Shown here: in pieces, positions 17,398 through 25,821 of the stretch
How the letters are laid out: each line of letters starts with the position of its first letter
Numbering within the stretch: the stretch's first letter is position 1
Assembly (NCBI RefSeq): GCF_000517385.1
Contig: NZ_BAUW01000026.1
Span: 1 to 43,018 of the forward strand
DNA length: 43,018 nt
DNA from: Mesobacillus boroniphilus JCM 21738
GTDB taxonomy: Bacteria > Bacillota > Bacilli > Bacillales > Cytobacillaceae
Direction of reading: 5' to 3'
Translations under genes and position numbers: made by a program
Notes under the pieces: model-generated
What the model saw: only the letters and a program-made list of their open reading frames with translations
Told to the model about the DNA's origin: nothing
The model's database searches: none

Positions 17398-18048
17398 TTA
17401 AAAGTTGCTAATTTCAGTTATTACCTTTTTCAGTACATCAATCGAATCAACCGGCCGATTTGAATAGTTGAGACTGTGCTCTGTTCCAGGTATTAATAGT
17501 GTCTGCATATTTACCTTATCTTTAAGTTTCTCAAATTTTTCAGCTATAAAATATGGATCTTCATCGCCGATGATGCATAACCCAATTTGTGTGGATGAAA
17601 GCATCTTATCCATAACATAATCCAACTGCAAAAGCGGAGTAAGCCAGACTATCTTGGCGTCTTCGAAACCTTTTCGATTTACTATTGAAGACAGTGCAAT
17701 GGTTCCTAATGATTTCCCAATCAAAGTATAATCTCCGTATGGTTGGTCCTTAAGAATTTGATCAAGAACTGAATTGACATCTTCGGTTATTTGCTGTATT
17801 TCTTCTTCCAAGGTTAAAGATCCCGATTGAACAGTATTATAATCATAGTTAACATGAAGGACATCAAAACCTTTATTTAAAAAAACTCCGGTAGAATAAT
17901 GGAATAGCGGACCCTGGACAGTATATCCTCTACCAGGTAGCATCACAGCTAGAGAACCTGTTTGCTTATTTTGTTTGATAAGCTGAAATGGTACAGGCCG
18001 GTTGTTATAACCAGCGACGGAATCTTTGGTAAAAGTGTACATTTTCAT
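17398..18048 (-). CDS. Alpha/beta hydrolase, 216 residues
   Basis: Small cytoplasmic serine hydrolase with unknown substrate. The fold is supported by MLPGRGYTVQGPLFHYS (oxyanion/strand region), the nucleophile elbow LIGKSLGTIAL (Ser in GKSLG), the acid in IGDEDPYF and the histidine in IPGTEHSLNY. The ATG at 18048 (MKMYTFTKDSVAG) has a moderate AAGGAG site. About 95 bases around this start, covering the first 11 codons and the 5' flank, are duplicated at 32166-32260. Transcribed opposite to the sigma chimera, convergent at a shared terminator. Confidence 0.8.
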   Translation of the reverse strand: MKMYTFTKDSVAGYNNRPVPFQLIKQNKQTGSLAVMLPGRGYTVQGPLFHYSTGVFLNKGFDVLHVNYDYNTVQSGSLTLEEEIQQITEDVNSVLDQILKDQPYGDYTLIGKSLGTIALSSIVNRKGFEDAKIVWLTPLLQLDYVMDKMLSSTQIGLCIIGDEDPYFIAEKFEKLKDKVNMQTLLIPGTEHSLNYSNRPVDSIDVLKKVITEISNF

Positions 18049-18109
18049 GTCTCCTTAAAAGTTTTCTCTATTATACATGAATTTTCTGAATATGGAATAA
18101 ACAAAAATA
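18015..18109. repeat. 95-bp segment duplicated at 32166-32260 (copy 1)
   Basis: Spans the start codon, ribosome site and upstream flank of the hydrolase gene. It matches the second copy at 88 of 95 positions without gaps, by direct reading. Confidence 0.85.
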
Positions 18110-18140
18110 CCAGAAAGATACCTAATCCTTCTGGTATTTT
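18103..18140. terminator. Bidirectional terminator-like hairpin
   Basis: AAAAATACCAGAA (18103-18115) pairs with TTCTGGTATTTT (18129-18140). T runs are on both strands. It lies between two divergently oriented gene starts, an odd place for a terminator. The rest of the gap up to 18300 shows nothing I can name. Confidence 0.6.
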
Positions 18141-18302
18141 CTTATGTATCTTACAAAATGAACAGTACACGCTGTACATCTTTTAACATTATGTATAGTG
18201 CAAACAAAATTGGTAAACTGTAAAATGAACATAAGTTTCTAATTATTCTGAAAACAAAAAGAGGGGGTTATAGTAGTACATACCATGTCAAACACCAAGA
18301 GA

Positions 18303-18353
18303 TTTGTCGTTTACTAAGGAAATGTGTAAACGCTTACAAAATGCGACGACAAA
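18303..18353. promoter_or_regulatory. Perfect cre (CcpA) site within a wider dyad, before the pyrimidine-catabolism operon
   Basis: TGTAAACGCTTACA (18325-18338) is a perfect palindrome matching the consensus for the catabolite control protein CcpA (TGWNANCGNTNWCA). It is flanked by TTTGTCGT (18303-18310) and ACGACAAA (18346-18353), a second inverted repeat with nearly the same centre. It lies 38 bases before the first start codon, so binding there would block transcription in good carbon conditions. The outer arms could be a PucR-type or other operator. Confidence 0.75.
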
Positions 18354-18375
18354 CTATATATCAGGGGGAATCAGA

Positions 18376-19264
18376 ATGTCGGATACTGTAAAAATAGGGC
18401 TGATCCAGGCATCTAATGATGTAGATGGTCATGAGCCGGTGGAGGTTCATAAGCAGAAGGCGATCGAGAAGCATATCAGGCTGGTAAGAGAAACGAAGGA
18501 TAAAGGAGCACAGGTCATCTGCCTCCAGGAGATTTTCTATGGTCCGTATTTTTGCTCGGAACAGAATCCAAAATGGTATGACGCCGCTGAGGAAATTCCG
18601 AATGGGCCGACGACGAAGCTGTTCCAGGAGCTGGCGAAGGAACTGGGCGTTGTCATTGTACTGCCTATTTATGAGAGAGAGGGGATTGCAACCTACTATA
18701 ATACTGCGGCGGTAATTGATGCCGATGGGTCGTATCTAGGAAAATACCGAAAGCAGCATATCCCGCATGTTGGTGTGGGGGATCAGGCTGCGGCTTCTGG
18801 GAGAAATACTATTTCAAACCAGGCAACCTCGGTTATCCGGTGTTCGATACGGCTTTTGCGAAGATAGGTGTTTATATTTGCTATGATCGTCATTTCCCTG
18901 AAGGTGCCAGATTACTAGGATTAAAGGGAGCGGAGATTGTATTGAATCCGTCCGCAACAGTTGCCGGTTTGTCTGAATACTTGTGGAAGCTGGAGCAGCC
19001 TGCCCATGCTGTCGCGAATGGCTATTATGTTGGGGCTATCAACCGCGTTGGCGTGGAAGGTCCATGGAATATGGGCGAGTTCTATGGCCAATCTTATCTG
19101 GTTGATCCTCGCGGCAATTTTATTGCGATGGGAAGCGTGATAAAGATGAAGTCATTATCGGTGAAATGAATAAGAAGTTGATAAGGGAAGTCCGTGATAC
19201 TTGGCAGTTCTATCGTGACAGACGACCGGAAACGTATGAAGATATGACAGCACTTTTACCATAA
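18376..19264 (+). CDS. pydC: Beta-ureidopropionase / N-carbamoyl-beta-alanine amidohydrolase, nitrilase family (two frameshifts)
   Basis: Hydrolyses N-carbamoyl-beta-alanine to beta-alanine, CO2 and ammonia, the third step of reductive pyrimidine breakdown. Nitrilase triad: Glu in VICLQEIFYG, Lys in GKYRKQHIPH, Cys in YICYDRHFPEG. The ATG at 18376 after CAGGGGG is chosen, because an upstream in-frame start would include the cre site. The frame breaks near 18785, where GCGFWEKYYFKPGNLGYPVFDTAF lies in an overlapping frame. It breaks again near 19136, after GNFIAMGS, where the tail DKDEVIIGEMNKKLIREV continues to TAA 19264. Joined length is about 296 residues, as expected. First gene of the catabolic operon. 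Confidence 0.88.
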
Positions 19265-19281
19265 CCACCATCAGACCAGGA

Positions 19282-19310
19282 AGGCTTTACAGTAGGCGGA
19301 TGTAAAGCCT
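19282..19310 (+). promoter_or_regulatory. Intercistronic hairpin between pydC and preT
   Basis: AGGCTTTACA (19282-19291) and TGTAAAGCCT (19301-19310) are perfect 10-base arms. The following bases are only partly T-rich (CTTTCTGTCCGTTCTTTT). It could be an attenuator or an RNA-stability element inside the operon. Confidence 0.55.
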
Positions 19311-19348
19311 CTTTCTGTCCGTTCTTTTAAAAAGGGGAGGTTGTTTGC

Positions 19349-20721
19349 TTGAGTAAAGGGAATATCTCGAAAATTTCATATGAAGATCTGCAAGTGAACT
19401 TTCAGGAAGTCCATCCAGGACTGACGAATCAGGAAGCAGTCGAGGAATCCAATCGCTGTCTGTACTGCTATGATGCGCCATGCATCCAGGCATGTCCAAC
19501 GGGAATTGATATCCCTGCTTTTATAAAAAAGATTGCTTCTGGAAATCTGAAGGGCTCAGCGAAAACGATCATGACCGCAAATCCGATTGGGGCAAGCTGC
19601 TCGCGTGTCTGTCCTACTGAAGAGCTGTGTGAGGGTGCGTGTGTTCTGAACCATTCAACCAAGCCAATCATGATTGGAAATCTGCAGCGCTATGCAACAG
19701 ATTGGGCGATCAGGAATGAACAGGTCCTTTTCCATGCTGGCGAAAAGAATGGAAAGGCTGTAGCATCGTAGGCAGCGGCCCTGCTGGTTTATCAGCAGCA
19801 AGGGAGCTTGCATTGCTCGGTTATGATGTAACGATTTACGAAGCGGAGGATAAGGCAGGCGGGCTGAATACTTACGGAATCGTATCATTCCGGCTTCCGC
19901 AGGCCATCTCTTTCTGGGAAGTACAGCAGGTTGAGAGCCTTGATGTTAAAATCCGTACCAATACAAGAGTCGGAGTCGATATATCCGTTGAGGAAATCAT
20001 GGACCAGCATGACATTGTTATCTTGGCTGTCGGGATGTCAAAGGTGCCAGAGCTTGGCATCGATGGGGAAGATCTAGAGGGTGTCTATGACGCTATTGAA
20101 TTTGTCAAGGCGACAAAAACGAAACCGATCGACTACCAATTGTTAGGCAAAAAGGTTGTGGTCATCGGAGCTGGGAATACAGCGATTGATGGTGCGACAT
20201 GTTCTGTAAGGCTTGGGGCAGAAAACGTTAAGATCCTCTATCGCCGCACGGTTGAAGAAATGACGGCCTACGATTTTGAATATGATTTTGCCAAGCAGGA
20301 TGGTGTAGAATTCCGCTGGCTGACGGCACCTGTGAGGATTATTGGGGATGAAACCGGAAAGGTCAAGGCGATTGAGTGCGTGAAGATGGTGCTGGGTGAA
20401 CCAGGTGAGGATGGCCGCCGGCGACCGGTACCGTTGGATGGCTCAGAGTTCCTTTTGGAAGTTGATGCAGTAATTAAGGCGATTGGCCAATCACGATATG
20501 TCGGATTGCTGGAAGCATTTGGACTTGAGCACCGGGGCGGTGTCGTAAAGATTGATCCCGAAACGTATCAGACCTCAAATCAGAAAGTGTTCGCGTGTGG
20601 CGACGTCATTTTTGGCAAAGGACAGGGAGAAGCGATGGTTGTTTCTGCAGCTCAGCAGGGCAAGGACACTGCCTACGCGATTCATCAGCTGTCGTCGAAG
20701 CCGGTTCCAGAAACAGCGTAA
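19349..20721 (+). CDS. preT: NAD(P)-dependent dihydropyrimidine dehydrogenase, flavin subunit PreT-like (one frameshift)
   Basis: Electron-input subunit that takes electrons from NAD(P)H and passes them to PreA for reduction of uracil or thymine. It resembles the glutamate synthase small subunit. The N-terminal iron-sulfur cysteines are CLYCYDAPCIQACPTGIDIP and SCSRVCPTEELCEGACV. The FAD motif (I)VGSGPAGLSAAREL begins near 19770, and a second nucleotide motif VVVIGAGNTAIDGA follows. The end AMVVSAAQQGKDTAYAIHQ is typical. TTG start at 19349, 8 bases after AAGGGGAGG. The first frame stops at 19769-19771 because one base is missing in GTAGCATCGTAGGC; the continuation is in the next frame. Joined length about 457 residues. 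Confidence 0.9.
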
Positions 20722-20742
20722 TAAACAAAGGGAGGTAAGTGC

Positions 20743-22028
20743 ATGGCAGATTTACGTATCAATTTGGCAGGAATCCAGTCGCCGAATCCGTTTTGGCTGG
20801 CTTCTGCTCCGCCAACGAACTCGGGCTACCAGGTTCAGCGTGCCTTTGAAGCGGGATGGGGCGGCGCTGTCTGGAAGACGCTTGGCGATCCGATTTTGAA
20901 TGTCTCATCCCGTTTTGCTGCTGTCAGTTTCAACGGCCAGAAAGTGGCTGGCTTCAATAATATTGAATTGATTACCGACCGGCCGCTCGAGGTGAATTTA
21001 AAAGAAATTTATGAAACAAAGAAGAAATTCCCAAATCATGCTATCATCGCTTCCCTGATGGTCGAGCCGAAGCAGGAAAAGTGGCATGAGATTGTGAAGC
21101 GTGTGGAGGATGTCGCGTCGATGGACTTGAATTGAATTTCGGCTGTCCTCACGGTATGGCTGAACGCGGAATGGGTGCGGCATCCGGCCAGGTGCCTGAG
21201 CTTGTACAAAAGCAGACTTACTGGGTAAAGGAAGTCGCCAAAACTCCAGTCATCGTGAAGTTGACTCCGAATATCACGGATATCACTTTGACGGCTGAGG
21301 CAGCGGTCGAAGGCGGAGCGGATGCCATCAGTATGATCAATACGATTAACAGCCTCGCGGCGGTCGATATTGATACTTGGGATACCGTGCCGCATGTTGG
21401 CGGGAAAGGGGCACACGGCGGTTATTGCGGCCCAGCGGTGAAGCCGATTGCCCTGCACATGGTCGGCGAGTGTGCCAGAAATCCGCGAATCCATGTACCG
21501 ATTTCCGGTATTGGCGGCATCTCCAACTGGCAGAATGCTGTTGAATTTATGCTGATGGGCGCAACAGGCGTACAGGTTTGTACCGCCGCGATGCACCATG
21601 GCTTCCGGATTGTTGAAGATATGATAGAAGGTCTGAACAATTATCTTGATGCCAAAGGAATTGCTTCGGTTTCGGATCTGGTCGGCAAGTCTGTCCAGAA
21701 ATACTCTGACTGGGGCGACCTGGATCTCAACTATAAGATTGTGGCACGGATTAATAATGATTCTTGCATTAACTGCAATAAATGCCATATTGCCTGTGAA
21801 GACACATCGCACCAATGTATCGATATGCTGAAGGATGATAGCGGAAAGAGTTATTTGAAGGTTAGGGAAGAGGATTGCGTTGGCTGTAATCTATGCTCGA
21901 TTGTCTGCCCGGTTGATGGGGCGATTGATATGGTCGAGGTCAAGAGCGGGCTGCCGCCGATGACATGGAATGAACGCCAGGCAGCGCTTGGAGCCCTGGC
22001 TTGCGGTGTAGACCCGGTACCTAAGTGA
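20743..22028 (+). CDS. preA: Dihydropyrimidine dehydrogenase catalytic subunit PreA-like (one frameshift)
   Basis: Reduces uracil or thymine to the 5,6-dihydro form. The N-terminal FMN barrel is of the dihydroorotate dehydrogenase type (PNPFWLASAPPTNSGYQVQRAFEAGWGGAVWKTL; KLTPNITDI; ISGIGGISNWQNAVEFMLMGATGVQVCTA). The C-terminal ferredoxin domain has two [4Fe-4S] motifs: CINCNKCHIACED and CVGCNLCSIVCP. The frame breaks near 21115-21125. Reading VGVDGLELNFGCPHGMAERGMG needs one more base before GTCGATGG; as read, the first frame stops at 21133-21135. Joined about 428 residues. ATG 20743 follows GGGAGG, 21 bases after preT, so the subunits are cotranscribed. Confidence 0.92.
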
Positions 22029-22099
22029 TTGTTTTTCGGTTGCGAACAGGCAAGCAATGAAAGAACTAAAATTTCCAGCTTTTTAAAGGAGGAGAATGC

Positions 22100-23518
22100 A
22101 TGAAAAAAGTGATTAAGAATGGAACGATTGTTACGGCAACAGATACGTTCCGTGCAGATGTGTTGGTTGAAAATGGTGTCATCAGCATGATTGTCGATAA
22201 TCTTAACGATCAGGGAGCGGAGGTCGTGGATGCAACAGGCTGCTATCTTTTCCCTGGGGGAGTGGACCCGCATACTCATTTTGAGATGCCATTTGGCGGG
22301 ACGGTCACGAAGGATGATTTTGAAACAGGGACGATTGCTGCTGCGTTTGGCGGGACGACGACCGTTATTGACTTTTGCTTGACGGACAAAGGGGCTCCGT
22401 TGAAAAATGCGATCGACACTTGGCATGCGAAGTCGAAGGAGAAGTCGGTAATTGACTATGGGTTCCATTTGATGATCGGTGAAATCAATGATGATGTACT
22501 CAGCCAGCTTCCTTCAGTAATTAATGAGGAGGGGATCACATCATTTAAGGTCTTTATGGCCTATAAAAATGTCCTGCAGGCGGATGATGAAACATTATTC
22601 AAAACACTGATTGCCGCCAAGGATCTCGGCGCCCTTGTCATGGTCCATGCCGAAAACGGCGATGTCATTGAGTATTTGACAAAGCAGGCGCTGGCACAGG
22701 GGAATACGGATCCGATCTATCATGCCTTAACGAGGCCGGCGGAAATCGAAGGAGAAGCGACTGAACGGGCATCGACATTTACAGGACTTGCGAATTCCCA
22801 GCTTTATGTCGTCCACGTATCCTGCGCTGACGCTGCAAGGAAAATTGCTGAAGCCAGGAATAAAGGCATTGATGTGTGGGGAGAAACCTGCCCTCAGTAT
22901 CTGGTGCTCGACCAATCTTACCTGGAAAAGCCAGACTTTGAAGGTGCAAAATATGTCTGGTCACCTCCGCTCCGTGAAAAGTGGAATCAGGAAGTATTGT
23001 GGAATGCCTTAAAGACTGGACAGCTGCAAACTGTAGGCTCGGACCAATGTTCATTTGATTTTAAAGGGCAAAAGGAGCTGGGACGAGGAGATTTCTCGAA
23101 GATTCCAAATGGAGGCCCAATTGTTGAAGACCGCGTTTCGATTCTTTTCTCTGAGGGAGTCCTAAAGGGAAGGATTTCGCTTAATCAATTTGTCGATGTT
23201 ACTTCCACAAAGGCTGCCAAGTTATTTGGGTTATATCCGAAAAAAGGAACGATCGCTGTCGGTGCAGATGCCGATCTTGTCATTTTTGATCCTACAGTCG
23301 AAAGAACGATTTCTGCGGAGAGCCACCATATGGCGGTTGATTACAGTGTGTTTGAAGGAATGAAGGTCACAGGTGAGCCTGTTTCCGTTTTATCTCGAGG
23401 AGAGTTTGTCATTCGCGATAAAACATTTGTCGGAAAGCCAGGTGCAGGCCAGTTCCTCAAGCGTGCTAAATATGGCGAGGTAAAAGCAAACCTGACAAAG
23501 GAAACTCTAACTTTATAA
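22100..23518 (+). CDS. hydA: Dihydropyrimidinase / D-hydantoinase
   Basis: Opens dihydrouracil or dihydrothymine to the N-carbamoyl-beta-amino acid, second step of the pathway. Intact, 472 residues, the family length. Binuclear metal ligands fall at the known positions: H58 and H60 (DPHTHFEMPF), carboxylated Lys150 (TSFKVFMAYKN), H183 (MVHAENGD), H239 (VVHVSC) and D315 (VGSDQCSF). ATG 22100 follows AAAGGAGGAG. It is one of the few undamaged genes in this operon, lying between preA and the permease. Confidence 0.95.
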   Translation: MKKVIKNGTIVTATDTFRADVLVENGVISMIVDNLNDQGAEVVDATGCYLFPGGVDPHTHFEMPFGGTVTKDDFETGTIAAAFGGTTTVIDFCLTDKGAPLKNAIDTWHAKSKEKSVIDYGFHLMIGEINDDVLSQLPSVINEEGITSFKVFMAYKNVLQADDETLFKTLIAAKDLGALVMVHAENGDVIEYLTKQALAQGNTDPIYHALTRPAEIEGEATERASTFTGLANSQLYVVHVSCADAARKIAEARNKGIDVWGETCPQYLVLDQSYLEKPDFEGAKYVWSPPLREKWNQEVLWNALKTGQLQTVGSDQCSFDFKGQKELGRGDFSKIPNGGPIVEDRVSILFSEGVLKGRISLNQFVDVTSTKAAKLFGLYPKKGTIAVGADADLVIFDPTVERTISAESHHMAVDYSVFEGMKVTGEPVSVLSRGEFVIRDKTFVGKPGAGQFLKRAKYGEVKANLTKETLTL

Positions 23519-23575
23519 ATCCAGGACACCATGCAATCAATTTCAAGAATTCGAGACAGTGAATCCCATTTACCA

Positions 23576-23600
23576 CAGCAAGGGGGATTTCCCCTTGCTG
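23576..23600 (+). promoter_or_regulatory. Strong hairpin between hydA and the permease gene
   Basis: CAGCAAGGGG (23576-23585) and CCCCTTGCTG (23591-23600) are perfect arms around a 5-base loop. No good T tail follows, so it is more likely a processing/stability hairpin or leaky terminator than a full stop. Confidence 0.55.
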
Positions 23601-23721
23601 CTGAATCTTGTTCATTTTGATAACTTATTGGAGGTGAGTATTAGGAATTTGCCTGTGCTCATTGTTTCCTACCGTCTTTTGAATTCAGAAAATTAAGTTT
23701 ATTCTACCTGGAGGTGTCTGA

Positions 23722-25195
23722 ATGAGTAAAAAAGGAAGTTACTTGAAATCGCCTGATTTACTGCCAATTTCACATGGTGACAGGAAAATCAGTGCATTCG
23801 GTTTTGCTGTCATCTGGGTCGGAATGGCTGTAGTCCTGGCTGCGTTTGCGATTGGCGGATCTGGGATTCAAACTTTGCCTTTAGGCTGGGTGATTGTTGC
23901 TACGCTCGTTGGTTCCGTCGCTATCGGGATTTTCATGACGATTATCGGTGATATCGGGGTGGAACACGGCTCTCGTTCCCGGTCTATATGCGGGCGCCGT
24001 TCGGAACGTTCGGGACTCATATTCCTTCACTAGTGCGCGGAATAACCGCATCCTGCTGGTTTGGGATTAACACTTACTTTGGCGCAACTGCTATCAATGG
24101 AATCCTGAATTTATTGTATGGTTTTGATAACTGGTTCATCTGCTTCGCATTATTTGCAACTGTACAGCTTGTGAATACTGCTCTTGGCATCAAAGCGGTT
24201 GAGCGCTTTGCTGATCTGGCAGCTCCAATCATCATCATCATTTCTTCCTGGATGTATGTGTCGCTGTCTGATAAAGCGATGGCAGAGGGAAGAGACATTT
24301 GGGTGTGGGTGGAAAGTCCAGTGACCGGCGGTGCCGCGTTCACCGCGTTCATGGTTGTTGTCATGGCGAATATGGGATTCTGGGCAACACTGGCGGCTGA
24401 TATGCCGTCGTTATCGAGATTTTTTAAGGCACCTAAAAACGAGCGGAATTGGCTCAAGAGAAATAAAGCGCAAATCGCGGGCAGCATCATTGCCATGCCG
24501 ATCGTCAATACATTCATGGTGATTATTGGTGCGGTCTCCTATGTGGCCGTCCTGAATTATGATCCTGTTGTTGGACTTCAGCAGGCGGCAAACGGATTTA
24601 TTTTAGGTGTGCTTTTACTAATGATCGTATTAGCACAATGGTCAACAAATACTTCTGCAAACGTCATCCCGGCTGCAACGATTTTCTCGAATGTCGGCGG
24701 ACCAAAGGTTCCTTTCTGGTAGGTGTCATCATGGCGGGTATCGTTGGGATCATTGTTCAGCCATGGAGTCTGTTCGGGATCATCATCCCTGCATTGCTTG
24801 TCATTGGCGGTATTTTATCAGCGATCGTAGGCATCCTTTTCACGGATTACTATATTCTTCGCAAAAGGCGAGTAAATGTCCAGGAACTGTATGAGGAGCA
24901 TGGACAATTCAGGTATTTGAATGGATTCAATATGGCAGGAATGATTGCATGGATCTTAGGCGGAGCGGCTGCTTATATGATGCCATCCTACTCGTTCATT
25001 GTCGGATTTGCTGTCGGCGCGATTGCCTACTATGTACTGGCGAAATACTGGTGGTTCGAGAAATACAAGCAAGCGGAAATCGAGGATCCAAGTGACGAAA
25101 AGTACCTTGGTATCACAGTTGGCCGCGACTGGAGCATAGAAGAAGGTGTTGAGACGGTTGTAGTTCCAGAGGCGACAAACCCTATCAATACTTAA
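23722..25195 (+). CDS. NCS1 family nucleobase permease (uracil/cytosine/allantoin type; two frameshifts)
   Basis: Twelve-helix importer of the nucleobase:cation symporter-1 family, probably bringing in uracil or thymine for this pathway. Landmarks are DLLPISHGDRKISAFGFAVIWVGMAV, the substrate-site loop ASCWFGINTYFGATAINGIL, WSTNTSANVIPAATIFSN and TDYYILRKRRVNVQELY. ATG 23722 after CTGGAGGTG. The frame breaks near 23970-23985 (correct reading VEHGLSFPVYMRAPFGTFG) and near 24712 (after GGPKV, continuing SFLVGVIMAGIVG). Joined about 491 residues, the family length. Substrate assignment rests on gene context. Confidence 0.88.
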
Positions 25196-25211
25196 TGGGA
25201 GCGTGAAATCA

Positions 25212-25427
25212 TTGTCAGAGTACCAGGAATTTTTACAGGAAAGAGACCGGCTGGATTTTATGATCCAGCAGGGCTACAGCATCAAAAATATCACCGAGAA
25301 TTTAAGTGGGGCCTTTGTAGAATTAGAAAACAAAGAAGGAGAGAGTGAAACCTTGCAAATCCTCACTCCAGATGCAAGGAAATATTTTTCAGTCCTTTTG
25401 TTGAAACAGCAAAAAACAGGTGTTTAA
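25212..25427 (+). CDS. Small unknown protein of the pyrimidine locus (71 residues)
   Basis: Starts with TTG 25212, 10 bases after TGGGAG; the GTG at 25203 is only one base from that site. The sequence SEYQEFLQERDRLDFMIQQGYSIKNITENLSGAFVELEN looks like a helix followed by a small beta sheet. The last residues (ARKYFSVLLLKQQKTGV) are basic. It lies 16 bases after the permease stop, so it belongs to the operon. Not recognised; no catalytic motif. Confidence 0.7.
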   Translation: MSEYQEFLQERDRLDFMIQQGYSIKNITENLSGAFVELENKEGESETLQILTPDARKYFSVLLLKQQKTGV

Positions 25428-25445
25428 AAGGAGGAGGGTTGAACA

Positions 25446-25673
25446 GTGGAATATTTATTGAAGTGCCGAGGGAATGCCTTTCCCTGTGAAGTGACGATTG
25501 ATGAAGACAATGGACGTTATATGATTAAGAAAGACGATTCAAGCGGTGAGGTGTTCAACTCTTCAACTGAGGTGGTCCATTGGATTTTAGACAACTGGGA
25601 GATTGATGACTTTTACGATCAATCACAATTTGAGGAAATGCTAAGTGAATTACGAGACATTCATTTAGTATAA
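25446..25673 (+). CDS. Second small unknown protein of the pyrimidine locus (75 residues)
   Basis: GTG start at 25446 after AAAGGAGGAGG. The protein is acidic, beginning MEYLLKCRGNAFPCEVTIDE with two cysteines, then EVVHWILDNWEIDDFYDQSQFEEML. It is 18 bases after the previous small gene and followed at once by a strong terminator, so it is the last gene of the operon. Not recognised. Its close coupling to transport and pyrimidine-reduction genes suggests an accessory role. Confidence 0.7.
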   Translation: MEYLLKCRGNAFPCEVTIDEDNGRYMIKKDDSSGEVFNSSTEVVHWILDNWEIDDFYDQSQFEEMLSELRDIHLV

Positions 25674-25685
25674 TTTGCAGTCAAG

Positions 25686-25729
25686 AACAGCTAATCAGCT
25701 GAATTTCGGGTTGGTTAGCTGTTTTTTTA
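25686..25729 (+). terminator. Terminator of the pyrimidine-catabolism operon
   Basis: AACAGCTAA (25686-25694) pairs with TTAGCTGTT (25715-25723), followed by T7. It ends the run of genes from pydC to the second small protein. Confidence 0.85.
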
Positions 25730-25821
25730 TAGGTGAATATACTGAAAAAACAGAAAACGACACATTTTTCGGTGAGATTATTTTATAGTAAAGGATAACC
25801 CTATGAAAAGGAGGTTTTTCT

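Noticed and set aside
18304..18375. Extended N-terminus of beta-ureidopropionase
   Set aside because: It contains the cre palindrome and has no ribosome site; ATG 18376 does.
21036..21815. Long minus-strand open frame (259 residues) across preA
   Set aside because: It is antisense to the conserved PreA barrel and ferredoxin region, shows no domain sense and has no ribosome site; a codon-bias shadow.
23631..23700. GGAGGTGA sequence before the permease gene, with a 20-codon GTG frame
   Set aside because: The only GTG overlaps the Shine-Dalgarno sequence itself, so it cannot start there; probably chance or a remnant.
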